Assembly: GCF_035222275.1 (NCBI RefSeq)
Contig: NC_085885.1
Coordinates: 496,001 to 560,000, forward strand
Direction: 5' to 3'
Source of the DNA: Podospora bellae-mahoneyi
Taxonomy: Eukaryota > Ascomycota > Sordariomycetes > Sordariales > Podosporaceae
Length of the DNA stretch: 64,000 bases
Positions within the stretch are counted from its first letter, which is position 1, and the number at the start of each line of letters is the position of its first letter. Below, piece by piece: positions 11,667-22,524 of this stretch. Under the pieces are notes generated by a model that did no database searches, was not told the DNA's origin, and worked only from the letters and a program-made list of their open reading frames with translations. The position numbers and the translations under genes are program-made.

Positions 11667-13154
11667 ATGGACGGCTCCGCTCCGGAACAAGTCAACCCGG
11701 CCGGTCCGCCTCCGGGAAAATATCTTGGCGATCTGGCTGTGGTCGACATAGCTCCTGAGGGTGACCTTGTCCTTCGTGTCACCTTCAACACGTCGAAAGA
11801 AACACTCACGGCAGCCAAAAAGTCAAAGGAGTCACCAACGGCTCTCAAGCCCACAGTGAAGCAAGGCTACAGGGTGCAAATATCTGTTCTAAAAGCCAAT
11901 TCAGGGTACTTCAACCGTTTGCTAGGGGACACACGGTTTGTGGAAGCCAAGGCAGTTGCAAATGCCCTCCAAAAGCTGTCCCTATCAAACGTAAAACCCT
12001 CCGAAGCAGACCTTTCCGAGCTGCCAATCGTCGAAATCAATGAAGATGACGAAGCCTCCCGTACCGCCAACCTCAGCTTGGCCTTCGGTGACCTGATGAG
12101 GATCCTTCATCGAGTCCCCATCACCACCAAGCCCCTCGCCGTCCGCTACCTGGCCATCATTGCCGTCCTAGCAGATCGCTTCGACTGCACCCCCTTAGTA
12201 TCCAAATGGCTAGCCGCAATCAAGTTCAAATTCCCCCCCATCACCACCCAAAACCAAAACCGAACCGGCCCAGCCCTCTCCAAGTCCTCCGAAGAGCTCC
12301 TCCGCCAAAAGATCCTCGTCTCCTGGCTTCTTGACCGCCCATTAGTCCTCCAACCCTCCACCCGCGAGCTAGTCATGTACGGCTCAAGACGATGGTGCAC
12401 CCTCTTCGACGAAGAAGACGAAAAGTCCGAACACGCCTACACAGCAGCATGGTGGGATCTCCCCTCCGGTCTCGAACAAGAACTCCAGCTCCGCCGGGAC
12501 TGCATCCTCAACACCGTCTCCTCCGTCCCATCACACTTCCTCTCCCTCTACATCTCCCCCTCGCAGTCTCGCCCCCAGTGCAAGCTAGGCTACACCTCCT
12601 CTCCCAGCTGCGACTCTTTCCAATTAGGGGTAGCTATCAAATTTCTCACCAACCGCAACCTCCTCTCCTTTGTCGATTTTGCCCCAAAGTCGTACGACAA
12701 ATTCCATGCTTCTGGCCCGCCGAATGACTACATCATGTCTGACGTCTTGCACATAATCAAGACTCTTAAGCAATGCCCGGCGTATCGAATCGATGACAAC
12801 CACAGGCATTGCGATCTGAGGGGTAGGATGGGCAGGATATTGGAATTTGTCGAGGCCAGGCTGGGAGGTGGCGGGGTGGGTATCAATCGGGTAGAGTGGG
12901 CGAAGGATAGAGTGGAAGCTTCCTGGGAAAGGAGGCACGGGGCGGAAGATGGGGAGGAAAGGGTCTTGAAATATACCAGCTCGATGAGCTCTGATCAGAG
13001 GCTAAGATACGGGGGTGCATTTGCGGCAGAGAAGTTAGCAAGAGAAGTATTCACAGCCGATGAGTGGGATTGGACAGCCGGAGAAAATGAAGGGGAGACA
13101 GAAGGAATCAGCTTTGGAAAATGGAAGCTTGGGGAGAAGTCTTTTCCCAAATGA
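11667..13154 (+). CDS. BTB/POZ-like fungal protein of unknown function
   Basis: Single exon, 495 aa, starting at the ATG at 11667 (MDGSAPEQVNPAGPPPG). The region around residues 65-100 (YRVQISVLKANSGYFNRLLG) matches the core pattern of fungal BTB/POZ-like proteins, where a residue or monomer is exposed before a helix and the fold mediates dimerisation. A helical segment follows at about 150-190 and a Trp-rich middle part at 245-290. No signal peptide or membrane segment is seen. Proteins of this type are numerous in filamentous fungi and mostly uncharacterised. Another BTB-like protein lies at the right edge of the window. Degenerate repeats of about 21-bp period flank this gene on both sides. 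The domain call is from pattern recognition and moderately sure. Confidence 0.75.
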   Translation: MDGSAPEQVNPAGPPPGKYLGDLAVVDIAPEGDLVLRVTFNTSKETLTAAKKSKESPTALKPTVKQGYRVQISVLKANSGYFNRLLGDTRFVEAKAVANALQKLSLSNVKPSEADLSELPIVEINEDDEASRTANLSLAFGDLMRILHRVPITTKPLAVRYLAIIAVLADRFDCTPLVSKWLAAIKFKFPPITTQNQNRTGPALSKSSEELLRQKILVSWLLDRPLVLQPSTRELVMYGSRRWCTLFDEEDEKSEHAYTAAWWDLPSGLEQELQLRRDCILNTVSSVPSHFLSLYISPSQSRPQCKLGYTSSPSCDSFQLGVAIKFLTNRNLLSFVDFAPKSYDKFHASGPPNDYIMSDVLHIIKTLKQCPAYRIDDNHRHCDLRGRMGRILEFVEARLGGGGVGINRVEWAKDRVEASWERRHGAEDGEERVLKYTSSMSSDQRLRYGGAFAAEKLAREVFTADEWDWTAGENEGETEGISFGKWKLGEKSFPK

Positions 13155-13554
13155 TGTCTTGAGAGCTGCGGGCAAACTCCCTGGTTTACTCACGGTATTA
13201 CTTTACACTTATTCGCGTTATTTCTGGCTTGTGATATATTTCTGGCTTGCTTGTGGTATACTTTTGGCTTGGTTGTGATGGTTTTGGCTTGCTCATGATA
13301 AATTCCTGGCTTGCTCACGCCTTGTGGCTCGGTTCACACGCGCTGCTGTGGCTTATACGAGAGTCGAAAATGCCATTTATAAACAAAGAACACGCCTTAT
13401 TGATATCATCCATTTGAATGTGTTTCAAATTGACTAAACTACCATACAGCGGCAATACCTATGATACAAATGTCGGCCATTACCCTAGCCTCCATCAACT
13501 CTCTCAGTGAGGCCCAGACAATCATCAAAGCCTTCAGAAATCTCCAGCGAAGCC
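13155..13554. other. Convergent 3' region (BTB-like gene / ftr1)
   Basis: 400 bp between two convergent genes. The first half is the periodic repeat listed separately; nothing else is recognised. Confidence 0.5.
13215..13356. repeat. Degenerate ~20-bp tandem repeat, core TGGCTT
   Basis: TGGCTT or a close variant starts at 13225, 13243, 13265, 13285, 13307, 13325 (TGGCTC) and 13348, a mean spacing near 20.5 bp. The interval often reads GCTTGTGATA or similar. The array begins about 70 bp after the BTB-like gene's stop codon and is a diverged minisatellite. Confidence 0.7.
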
Positions 13555-14784
13555 TCAAACCATCCTTGAAATATTGTCTTCAATCTTCACATACGGAGCC
13601 GCATTTCCCTCCACGCAGAGAATGTCACTGCCAGGCCCAATGGCTATCTTGATGCTCTCCTCCCTGCGTCCAATGTGCTCCTCTGTCGGTGGTGGCTTCT
13701 TGGAGAAAGGCCAGTGTCCCTTTACCTCCTTGTACCTCAGGATCATGAAGATGGTAATGACTACAATCCAGTAGACATTGTATGATATGACCGAGCCGTA
13801 CGTCGCCGAGTTATTCCATCCTAGAACAGCGTTGAGGAATCCCCAACCTGATCCACCGTTCACAAAGGGGCTGCAACACTGCGATGATTATTAGCGCCTT
13901 GCAACTTGAGATCGGAGGAGAGAACCTACATCGACGTGCCAAACGGACTTGTCAATATCATAAGTTCCCGGACCTGAGCCCAGCTCGGCAATATCACCAC
14001 CGCCCACCATGTCTTGCCAAATTTGCTGTTCAAAGGCCCAGACAGCCCTTGAGAAGAGACCGGCTGCGACCAGGTAAAGAAAACAAGTCGAGATGACGAG
14101 GAACAGCTTCATTTTGGTATGTGAACCACCCCTATTGTTCGCCATGTGAGAAACCTGCGCCTTCTTTCATCCGATCCTGTCAAAGACTTACTTGTACATG
14201 GCCAAGCCAACTCCTGCACCAACCATCAGTCCAACAATCACAGCAATCGGCACCGACGTAACAGGTGCAGAGAAGCTAACTCCCGCAATGAAAACCACCG
14301 CCTCAATCCCCTCCCTGAGCACGGTAACAAAGGGCAGCATGAACATGCTATACTTTTCCAACCACATCATGACAGTGCCTCTCTTGGTTCGTCTTTGCCT
14401 TGCCTGCTCGCCTAGCGACTGCTCGATCTTGGCTTTCCACTTGTCTTGCATCTTGCCGATTCTCAATAAGGCGAAACCGACGGCAGTGATGATGAGAGAG
14501 GCGATGAGAGAGAAGGCGCCTTCATAAGTAAGCTCACGGGCACCCCATTGGTCGACACCGAGGGAGTAAAACACTCCGATGAGGGCACCAGAGATGATGA
14601 GAGTGATGACCAGGCCGGCCGTGGTGCCGAGCCAGACTTGACGGACGAGCTGCCTGTAGATTGCGCGATGGGATCGGTAGAGGGTTTTCTTGATGAAGGC
14701 CAGGAGAATCGAGACGATGATGGCTGTCTCGAGGGCCTCCCGGAAAGTGACGAGGAAGATGGGTATCGAGAAGAGAGCGACCAT
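13555..14784 (-). CDS. ftr1: High-affinity iron permease Ftr1
   Basis: Three exons: 14192-14784, 13930-14131 and 13555-13878, with introns of 60 and 51 nt, giving 372 aa. Ftr1 carries iron across the plasma membrane after oxidation by the multicopper oxidase Fet3 (reductive iron assimilation). Two iron-binding R-E-x-x-E motifs are visible: REALE at 15-19 in the first membrane segment and REGIE at 157-161 in the fourth, the usual spacing. The second exon reads [20 protein letters not shown] and the third [17 protein letters not shown], both typical of the family. The start is the ATG at 14784; an upstream TTG is not used. The gene is head-to-head with fet3 over about 1 kb, which fits joint control by iron. 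Confidence 0.95.
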
Positions 14785-15798
14785 CTTTGCGACTCTTTGC
14801 TTCAAAGCCGAAGTGTCTGAGGTACACTGAGGGCCAACAAGTATGCCAAGATAGTTGGAGAGAAGGTCGGTCTCGGTGGGCTATCAGATCGAGATTTTCT
14901 GATCACACAATAATGGAAAGGAATGGGAGGAACAGACAAAGACGAGAAAGTGGATGTGGTGAGTTGGGCCATAATATCAGACCATCTGGACTAGAAGGCA
15001 GTCACATTATCGAAGGCGGTGGCACAAACGCGGGGTATGAAGACGCGTTGATAAGTTGTTCTTTCCTGCGTTTGATCTCAGGGGACTCGGTGTACTCGGG
15101 GAAAAACTGCCACGTGAGACTCCTCCGAGGCCATCAAGGTTCTCAAGTCGACTTTTGAGCACATCAACACACGGCTGCCTGACCTGGGGTACTCGTGTGA
15201 AAAAGTACAGACATGATATATCATGAGCCAGTTGATCACGGTCCAACCACCGGTGTACATAGACACGAGACAAAAAGGAGGGGCTTTGCCAAGGGGCCAA
15301 GGAAGCCAAGCACAGTTAAGCTTTGTGGACTGTCGATCTCAAAGGGGTGATTGACAAGGGGCTACTTATGTAGCCTCATTCTGAAAGGTCAATATACAAA
15401 GACACTTATGCAGACAGCTAAAGCATTGGAAATCTTCCTGGTGGTGATTTAAATCCCTCGCATTCTGAGACACCGATTATGATGCTTGTCCCACCCTACC
15501 CATGTGGTGACTTGGACAGCAGTCGCAGGTTGCGAACCGACCACTCGTTCCTGCCTCAACACCGTCATAAACATGGGTGCCCGACTCTTTGATGGCGGGG
15601 TCGGGTATCAAGTGCTTTACTCCGACTGTCCAGCTTCTATCGGATAGCTATCGGGTATCGGATACTGGGCTACGTCTTTTCTGATCCATCAACAACCTCC
15701 CGCGCATTCCCGGCTTCCATGTGTGGCCTTCTTCGATATCTCCCTAATCCTTTCTCTGACCTCAAAGAACTCTCCACTGTTGAAAACAAGAATTCAAT
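14785..15798. promoter_or_regulatory. Shared bidirectional promoter of ftr1 and fet3
   Basis: 1014 bp between two divergent start codons. In filamentous ascomycetes such gene pairs are repressed under iron sufficiency by a GATA factor (SreA/SRE type) and depend on HapX/CCAAT complexes. The region contains GATA-like motifs at 15008-15013 (minus CGATAA) and 15049-15054 (TGATAA), an inverted CCAAT at 15425-15429, and the cluster listed separately. Functional use is inferred. Confidence 0.5.
15637..15664. promoter_or_regulatory. GATA-like cluster in the fet3 promoter
   Basis: Three copies of TATCGG begin at 15638, 15649 and 15656. The stretch includes the perfect palindrome GATAGCTATC at 15643-15652, which is two back-to-back GATA cores. 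It lies 135-160 bp upstream of the fet3 start codon. It resembles a GATA-factor site but does not match the ATCWGATAA consensus exactly, so assignment to the iron regulator is tentative. Confidence 0.35.
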
Positions 15799-18162
15799 AT
15801 GAATCGCGGCATCTCTGGATCTCCAAACTCTTTGCTTTGGATATTCCTGCTTTTGTTCGGTTTTTGTCTTTCTGGCCATGCGCAGCAACCTGATGCCGCT
15901 CACGATATCGACAGCGGTGTCGACGACTCTGCTCTTTGGCACACGTACAGCGACAAGACCCACATCTACAAGTTCAATGTCTCTTGGGTGGTGGCCAGCC
16001 CTGACGATCCTGATGCCGATGAGAATTCGACCAAGCCAGTCATTGGCATCAATGGTAAATGGCCTTTGCCTGTGATGGAAGCCACAGTTGGGGACCGCGT
16101 CATTGTCCATCTTCTCAACCTGCTGGAGACTGAGCCTACGTCTCTTCACTTTCACGGTCTCTATCTACGGAATGAGACACACATGGACGGTCCGGTTCAT
16201 GTGTCTCAGTGCACGATCCCACCTGGCTCAAGCTTCACATACAACTTCACTGTTAACGAGCCCGGCATCTACTGGTATCACTCACATGTCCATGGGCAGT
16301 ATCCAGATGGCTTGCGAGGGCCCCTTATCATTCACGACCCGGATGACCCTTTTGCAGACAAGTACAGCGAGACTCGGCTTCTTACCGTCTCAGACTGGTA
16401 CCTAGACAAGATGCCAGACCTTATCGCCCGGTTCATGAGCAAGGCCAACCCAACAGGAGCAGAGCCCGTACCGGATTTGGGTTTATTCAACGACGAAATC
16501 GATGCAAGCATCATGGTCAGTCCTAAGACGACATATCGTTTTGATGTGATCAACATGGGCGCTTTTGCCAGTGTCTACCTCTGGTTCGAGGGGCACAACA
16601 TGACCATCATCATGATTGATGGTATTTATACCCACCCGGTGGAAGCAAACATGATATACGTAACTCCTGGTCAACGTTACAGCTTCCTCATCACCACCAA
16701 GGCAGACGGCTCGGCAAACTTTCCATTCGTTGGCAACATGGATCTGGTAAGTTTCCCGTTTCCATTCATGTCCTTTCTTAGCTGACCAGTCAGAATCTAT
16801 TTGACAGTCCACCAAAGTCTTTCAACCCCAATATAACCGGGTGGCTGATCTACGACGAAGACAACAACTGGCCAGATGCGGCCAAGCTGGACGGTTCTTT
16901 CAATCCTGTTGATGACTTTGATTTAACACCATTAGATGATCAGCCTCTCTTTGGTGAACCAAATCAAGTTGTGCAGTTGGATGTGATGATGGACAATCTT
17001 GGTGACGGAGCCAACTAGTAGGTGCTATGCATTTCTAACACTTCCAGTTTCATATTCTGACCATTGTCCAGTGCATTCTTCAACAACATAACATATGTTC
17101 CTCCCAAGGTTCCCACCCTTTACACCGTCATGAGTTCTCAAGATTTAGCAACCAACCCGGTGGTTTACGGCACCTACACTCATAGCACTGTTCTCCAAAA
17201 GGATGACATTGTGGAGATCGTGCTGAACAACCTCGATCCAGGAATCCACCCATTCCACCTCCACGGCCACGATTTTCAGGTGGTCTGGCGCTCTGAAGAC
17301 GATGCAGGAACATTTCAAGATTCAGGCATCACATTATCAGACTTCGCGCGTGTGCCCATGAGAAGGGATACTGTTTTCGTACACCCTAATGGGAACTTGG
17401 TTCTACGCTTCAAAGCCGACAACCCAGGTTTTTTTTTCCCTCTTTGCCCTCGTTCATTGTATGGTTTCTAACAATTGAGAATAGGTGTATGGCTTTTCCA
17501 TTGCCACATAGAGTGGCATGTGCAATCTGGACTCATGGCAACCTTTGTTGAAGCGCCTCTCGAAATTCAACAGTCCCTCACCATTCCTCCCGATCATCTT
17601 GATGTCTGCAAGAAGATGGGAGTGCCCACAGGAGGAAATGCTGCCGGAAACTCTGAGGATTTTTTGAACCTAGATGGGGAGAATGCACCGCCCAATCGGT
17701 TGCCTGACGGGTACGTTACTTCAGCAGAGTGACCTTCATCTGATACAAAGTCTGAGGACGAGTCGAATGGCTATTTCATGTTGGAATAGTAAGAGACAGA
17801 CACCGATGATGATGGTGATGATCTGATGTGGGAGGGAGGATAACTGCGCTTTCTGGGATGACCATGATGATAACATTTCTTGGCTACAAAATAGGTTTAC
17901 CGGTACAGGCATCGCCGCCCTGGTCTTTAGCTGCCTGACAGGTATACTGGGCGTGATGACGATCGCGTGGTATGGCTTTGCCGAGGGGGTTAATGACGGA
18001 GAGGACAAGAAGGTCCGCATTGACGGTCAACAAGACGGAGCTGGGGATGTCAAGCTGAGGGACATGCCGTCCGGTTCGACATTGGTGAATGATCGGCGTG
18101 TGCATAAGCTGCGTAGAAACGAGACTCGTGCCAAGCTCAGGGGAGACGGATTACGAGTTTGA
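15799..18162 (+). CDS. fet3: Multicopper ferroxidase Fet3
   Basis: Five exons: 15799-16746, 16794-17017, 17072-17427, 17485-17710 and 17895-18162, with introns of 47, 54, 57 and 184 nt, giving 673 aa. The protein oxidises Fe(II) at the cell surface and hands Fe(III) to Ftr1. A signal peptide covers about residues 1-29. The four copper motifs are present: LHFHG (116-120), HSHVHG (161-166), HPFHLHGHD (450-458) and HCHIEWH (515-521). The last exon encodes one membrane segment (about 586-612, including [19 protein letters not shown]) and a cytosolic tail of about 60 residues. All exon phases agree. The divergent ftr1 neighbour confirms the role as the Fet3 partner and not a laccase. Confidence 0.95.
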
Positions 18163-19072
18163 TGGGGCCATCCATATGATACTTGATGGCACACGAGTGG
18201 ATTCGGGACTTGATTTGTATCATAAGGGCTGTTTTTTATGCCATGTTGCCTCATAGTCCGATAGCTTGCTTCCATTTGGTTTGGGGATGCCAGAAAATTG
18301 GACTTTTCCTGAGGTTATTCGGCAGTTCTGAGTAGCTATCAATCGGAGGGATTATACCAAGAAGGCATGTTCGCCGAATCTTTTTTGTGAAACTTTAGTG
18401 GTTCATGAATAGGCTGAGAGTTCACTATGATTGTACTTGCTTTCACAAGATACTCAATCACCCTCTTTTCTAGGCGAGCTATATTTTAACGAGACTCAGC
18501 TGCTTCCACTCCCACACCAGTACTGTTATTGCCCCTCATCAACCCACATTTTACATCTTCACATGAACATAATAGTCAGTTTAGAATGCCTCTGGTGACA
18601 GGGCTTGTCACGATAAGCTTGAAGACCAAGGGAGTCGTCGATTGAAAGACGGCAGAAATGGTAACACTGGTGGCAACTCTGGACGCAGTACCAATAGGTA
18701 AATGATAACAGCAATAACCACATTGAAAATTATGTCTCGAGGTTACTGAATATCCTGTTCAAACCCATCTTTACCTATATCTACCGGACAAGAAGCTTTT
18801 GGTACAAATCTCGGCGCAAGAATCACACAGGCCTGTTTGTGGATATCTTGGAAGCTTGCCGATCACTATTGTCAAGGTTGATAGTATAAGCAAGCAGGAA
18901 GAAAACTTGATCATAAATCATCATCATCCCGTAAACAAGAGAGCCTTCGTGTATGCCGCCAATTCCATCCAACGGTCTGTTGCTTCAGGTAATTGCATAT
19001 TTCTTCCGCCCAATCTCATGCCAACTTGAACAACCTACCGCACCAGGCAAGTCCCCGTTAACGTGAACACTA
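18163..19072. other. Convergent intergenic region
   Basis: 0.9 kb between fet3 (+) and the unknown minus-strand gene. No gene, repeat or RNA is recognised. The open frame at 18799-19029 does not begin with a convincing ATG context or resemble a protein family. Confidence 0.45.
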
Positions 19073-20939
19073 TCAGGTAAACCAACCTGGAAGTATTCGC
19101 TTCTCGATTATGTTGACAAGCTCCTGCAGATCTTTCGTCACGATTTTTTCATTCCCTAGAATCTGCCCAAGGTAGTCTGGATTGTCTGCATTCTTCAAAG
19201 GGTTTTCAATGTTGAAGACGTTTTTCATCCGTTCACGGAACTGAGTCCGTTTTTTTCGGTCTTCCCCCGTGAGTGCTGCCTCGCCCCCGTTGTTCTTGAT
19301 TTGCTGTTCATACATGGCGAGGTGGAGCCAGAGGCTGGTCTGATGGAGGATCTTCTTGATCTTTGCAAGTTGCTGTTGGGCTGTAGACAGTGGGAAGAAA
19401 TTAAGGTTAGTACGTATCGCACACAAAGTACGAGGCAATATGAGTGGTAGCAGACAGGAATGGGAAGCTCAGGGCATTTCTGGCTTGCCTTGTTTTTCCT
19501 TGTTTCCGTCGTCATTTCGATGCCACGCCTTACACGAAGAGACTCCCACACCTGTACTACCTACGACACCCTAGCAACACTGGTAGTCACTTTGACTGTG
19601 GTTGTTGCGGTTGCCCACCACACAGTGTGACCAACAAGGTACCAGCCACCAGCCCCTGTGACGGCTCCCACAACCACAGCTGTGGGAATCCACGACCACT
19701 TGGACCATCTCTTCGAGTTTCTCTCCACTCTTGCAAGTGTGTACAAGTTTTCCACCTCTTTCAGTGAGTTTCCGAGGGTATCGATTGCGGTTTGAAGTTT
19801 TACTATCTGGCTCGCTGCCTCTTTCTTTGTTCCTATTAGACAGTCAGGTCCGTTCCTGCAAAGATTCTGGCAAAAGAAAAAAAAACAGGCGACGGCCATA
19901 TCAGGTAGGTAGGTAATTACCTTGGTCTTCCCTGCATCGCACTTGTCGAAAGACTTGATTCACCTCATATTGCATTTTCTTCAGCTTCTGGGCTGATTCA
20001 TTGATCCTTTTATGCAGTTCGGTGCAACTGAGCTGTTTAGGCTCGATCTGTTTAAAACTTTCAGTATAAAAGCACCAGAAAGAAACTATTCACGGGAAAA
20101 CCAGAAGATCCATTGGATCTTAGGGGATTACATACACATTGCTGCAGCACCCAGACCACTGAGAGGGCTGTAAAATGCAGCTGCTTGAAGAAAGTTGCTG
20201 GCCGTTCCTATCGATGCTATTATGCTCTGAAAATTTTGCATTTCACTGGCCCATTTCAATACGATGCTAGGGTCTAAAGACGAAACATCTATGCTCATGA
20301 CGACCTTTTTGCTAATACGCGAATACACGTGCTAAGTTTGTCTTGATTCCAAAAAGAAAAAGTGGAATACAAAGGGTGAATCTTACAATCCATAAGCCCA
20401 CTCATGGCGATTCTCTGTCTGCAGGTTCTGGCATTAAAGGTCTGTCGGCAACACCTTTGCCGAGTTCTCTGCCTTGTGAGTTAAGAACTGACGGAGAAAG
20501 ATCTGAAAATTGTTTCCCTTAACGCCCTCTATTGATTTTCCCGGAGGAAGGTCGGGTAAGAACTGGACATTGTGCTTCTCCAGCAGTCTTAGTAAAGACA
20601 AAGCATCGCCTGAGCTGAAGAGACTGTCGCATAGTCGTTGGATATCATCTTCGACACTTTGGTCGGGGCCCAGGGGGCTCATACGTTCCAAGACAATCTA
20701 GGAGCATGTCAGTCCTCAAACGTGAAGTCTCATGCTGTGGCGGAATACGAATGGCCGCTCACTTGTGTAGAGCAGTGACTATCATTGGATTGCAGATAGT
20801 TCAGATCTGCTTTCCACAAATCATGGTCAGCTGCTGAGGCTGCGCGGAATACAGATGCTAATCCTCGGTTGACTTTATCCTTGGTGGCATCGACATTCGA
20901 ATGCAGAACCAGAAGGTACAGCTTTGTCGTCTCTGACAT
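19073..20939 (-). CDS. Unknown multi-exon protein with hydrophobic segments and coiled coils
   Basis: The family is not recognised. Coding exons are inferred from protein-like frames joined by good splice sites: 20763-20939 (ATG at 20939, MSETTKLYLLVLHSN), 20455-20697, about 20138-20331, about 19921-20047 or 20057, 19832 leftwards past about 19570, and 19073-19380. The first two joins are phase-consistent and an intron of about 120 nt joins the second to the third in frame. The alternative is two genes, the first ending at a TAA at 20434 and the second starting at the ATG near 20298. The middle part has a hydrophobic stretch (NFLQAAAFYSPLSGLGAAA), then a Lys/Glu-rich helical region, a Gly/Val-rich predicted membrane segment (TAVVVGAVTGAGGWYLVG) and a C-terminal helical part ending KRILPGWFT. 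The last intron boundary was not resolved. The gene is divergent from another unknown gene. Confidence 0.5.
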
Positions 20940-21491
20940 CTTGGGGATCGGAGTCCTGCTGCCCCCGAGAACCAAGTGTGATGGAAAGTGCCGTCAATAA
21001 CAACCACTGATGATACGTTGCCATTATTTGTATCGAGGAAAAGCAGGAATGGAAAAGGCCGAAGGACACCGGAGTTTGAGTAGTAGTAGCCTGAAGAAGG
21101 TTTGCAAACGAACTTGGAGGGCATTGTGCAGAAGGGGGCGGGCCACCTCTGCTGCAACCCGTTCATGACCGGTTCTATACATTGGGATATGCCTGTATGT
21201 CTGATAAGGATCAATATTTATGCATTCAACAAGTCTCATGCCATGTCTTTTGATGAAGATTGGACGTCACCCCTGTCAAGAATGCTTCTTTTCTCGTGTG
21301 ACGTGCGGGATATGACTGCCCAGTCGTTGAACAAGCTGGTTGAGCTCAACAAGCTGAAACAACCAGCTTTCTAAGGTTCCCCTCTGTTTGCTGCTCAGTT
21401 ACCAACCACATTTCGAACTTAAATGACCTTCACATACCCAACATGTTTACCGATCGCTTTCTGGCATAGGCGGACTGCACCCAGCGATCAA
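20940..21491. promoter_or_regulatory. Divergent intergenic region between two unknown genes
   Basis: 552 bp lie between the two start codons. The minus-strand frame stays open for part of this stretch, so a short upstream exon of the left-hand gene cannot be excluded. No regulatory motif stands out. Confidence 0.4.
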
Positions 21492-22524
21492 ATGGCAAAC
21501 AATTCACTCATTCAAAGTGCGAATCTCGCACACAGCCATGACCATGAATACCTCTCAGGACGGCCGAGCGATGAGGATCTCGAGATTGAGATCAATGCCT
21601 TCCGTCGCAACACCATCGACTTCCTCGCCAGTTATCTTGCCACAAGAGAGGCAATTGCTCACAATCATGCGCCAGGAGGTCATATGAACGGCAGCAACGG
21701 CAGTACAGACATAAGTACACGACACCGAGTTACCTCTCTCATCCAACGGGCCAAACTAACTGACCCTTCCAACTCCCACAGCCAAAGCACTACCCACCCC
21801 AAACAAGTTCATCACCCTCACCGCCACCCACGACCAACTCCAAATGCAGCTCGTCCCCCTGCGCAACATCCTCCACCAAACCCTCCACGAAGCCTGGATC
21901 CAACTCCTACGATCAAACTTTTACCTAGTTTCCAGGTATTCACCCTATCCTTTCTCCTCTCCCCACCAGAATCTCTCCTAATCCCCAATCCTACAACATC
22001 AAAAACAGCTAACCCTCTCACCCAGCCTCCTCCTCAAACTCACCACCCCCCTCCTCACAACTAACACACCTCTCTCCATCCTCCTCTCCATCCTCCTCGC
22101 TGCATCATCAGCCAACACACTAGCCTACCGAACACCCCTCTACCTCCTTCTCTCATCCAAAACAAAAGACACATCCCAGATCAAAGCCCGCCTAGACGAA
22201 GAAAGCTCCTTCTTCAAACAACCCGACACCAACAACCCTGACTTCTCAGCCTTTACCCAAACCTGGCTCCTCACGGCGGACGACCTCGTCAAACTAGGCG
22301 CCAAATGTCACTCCTGGATCCCACAATATGACGATGAGAGGCAGCAACTCATGACCGGTTCTCACGGACACAACCCAACCACTACTTCCGAGAGTGGCCA
22401 GGGCTGGGCATGGGCAGAATGGTACGCCGGGCGCCTGGGCGGAAGCAGCGAAGGGTGGTTCTGGGAGAACAAAGTCGACGAACCGGCAGAGTGTACACAT
22501 TTTTCACTGTTGGGGATTGATTAA
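21492..22524 (+). CDS. Conserved-looking fungal protein of unknown function
   Basis: Three exons: 21492-21714, 21782-21935 and 22026-22524, with introns of 67 and 90 nt, giving 291 aa; phases agree. The first intron has a clear AAACTAACTGAC branch region. The protein opens MANNSLIQSANLAHSHDHEY, then a segment rich in charged residues and helix formers (DLEIEINAFRRNTIDFLASY). The middle is Leu/Thr-rich (LLKLTTPLLTTNTPLSILLS) and the C-terminus Trp/Gly-rich (GQGWAWAEWYAGRLGG). A second in-frame ATG at 21423 would add 23 residues; the inner one is preferred because the upstream part looks non-coding. No catalytic motif, signal peptide or domain was recognised. It is divergent from the unknown membrane-type gene. 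Confidence 0.75.

Noticed and set aside
19073-20939. Reading the unknown gene as a membrane-inserting toxin-like protein
   Set aside because: Only the order of helices and hydrophobic stretches suggests it; no motif or homologue supports it, so no such function is assigned.
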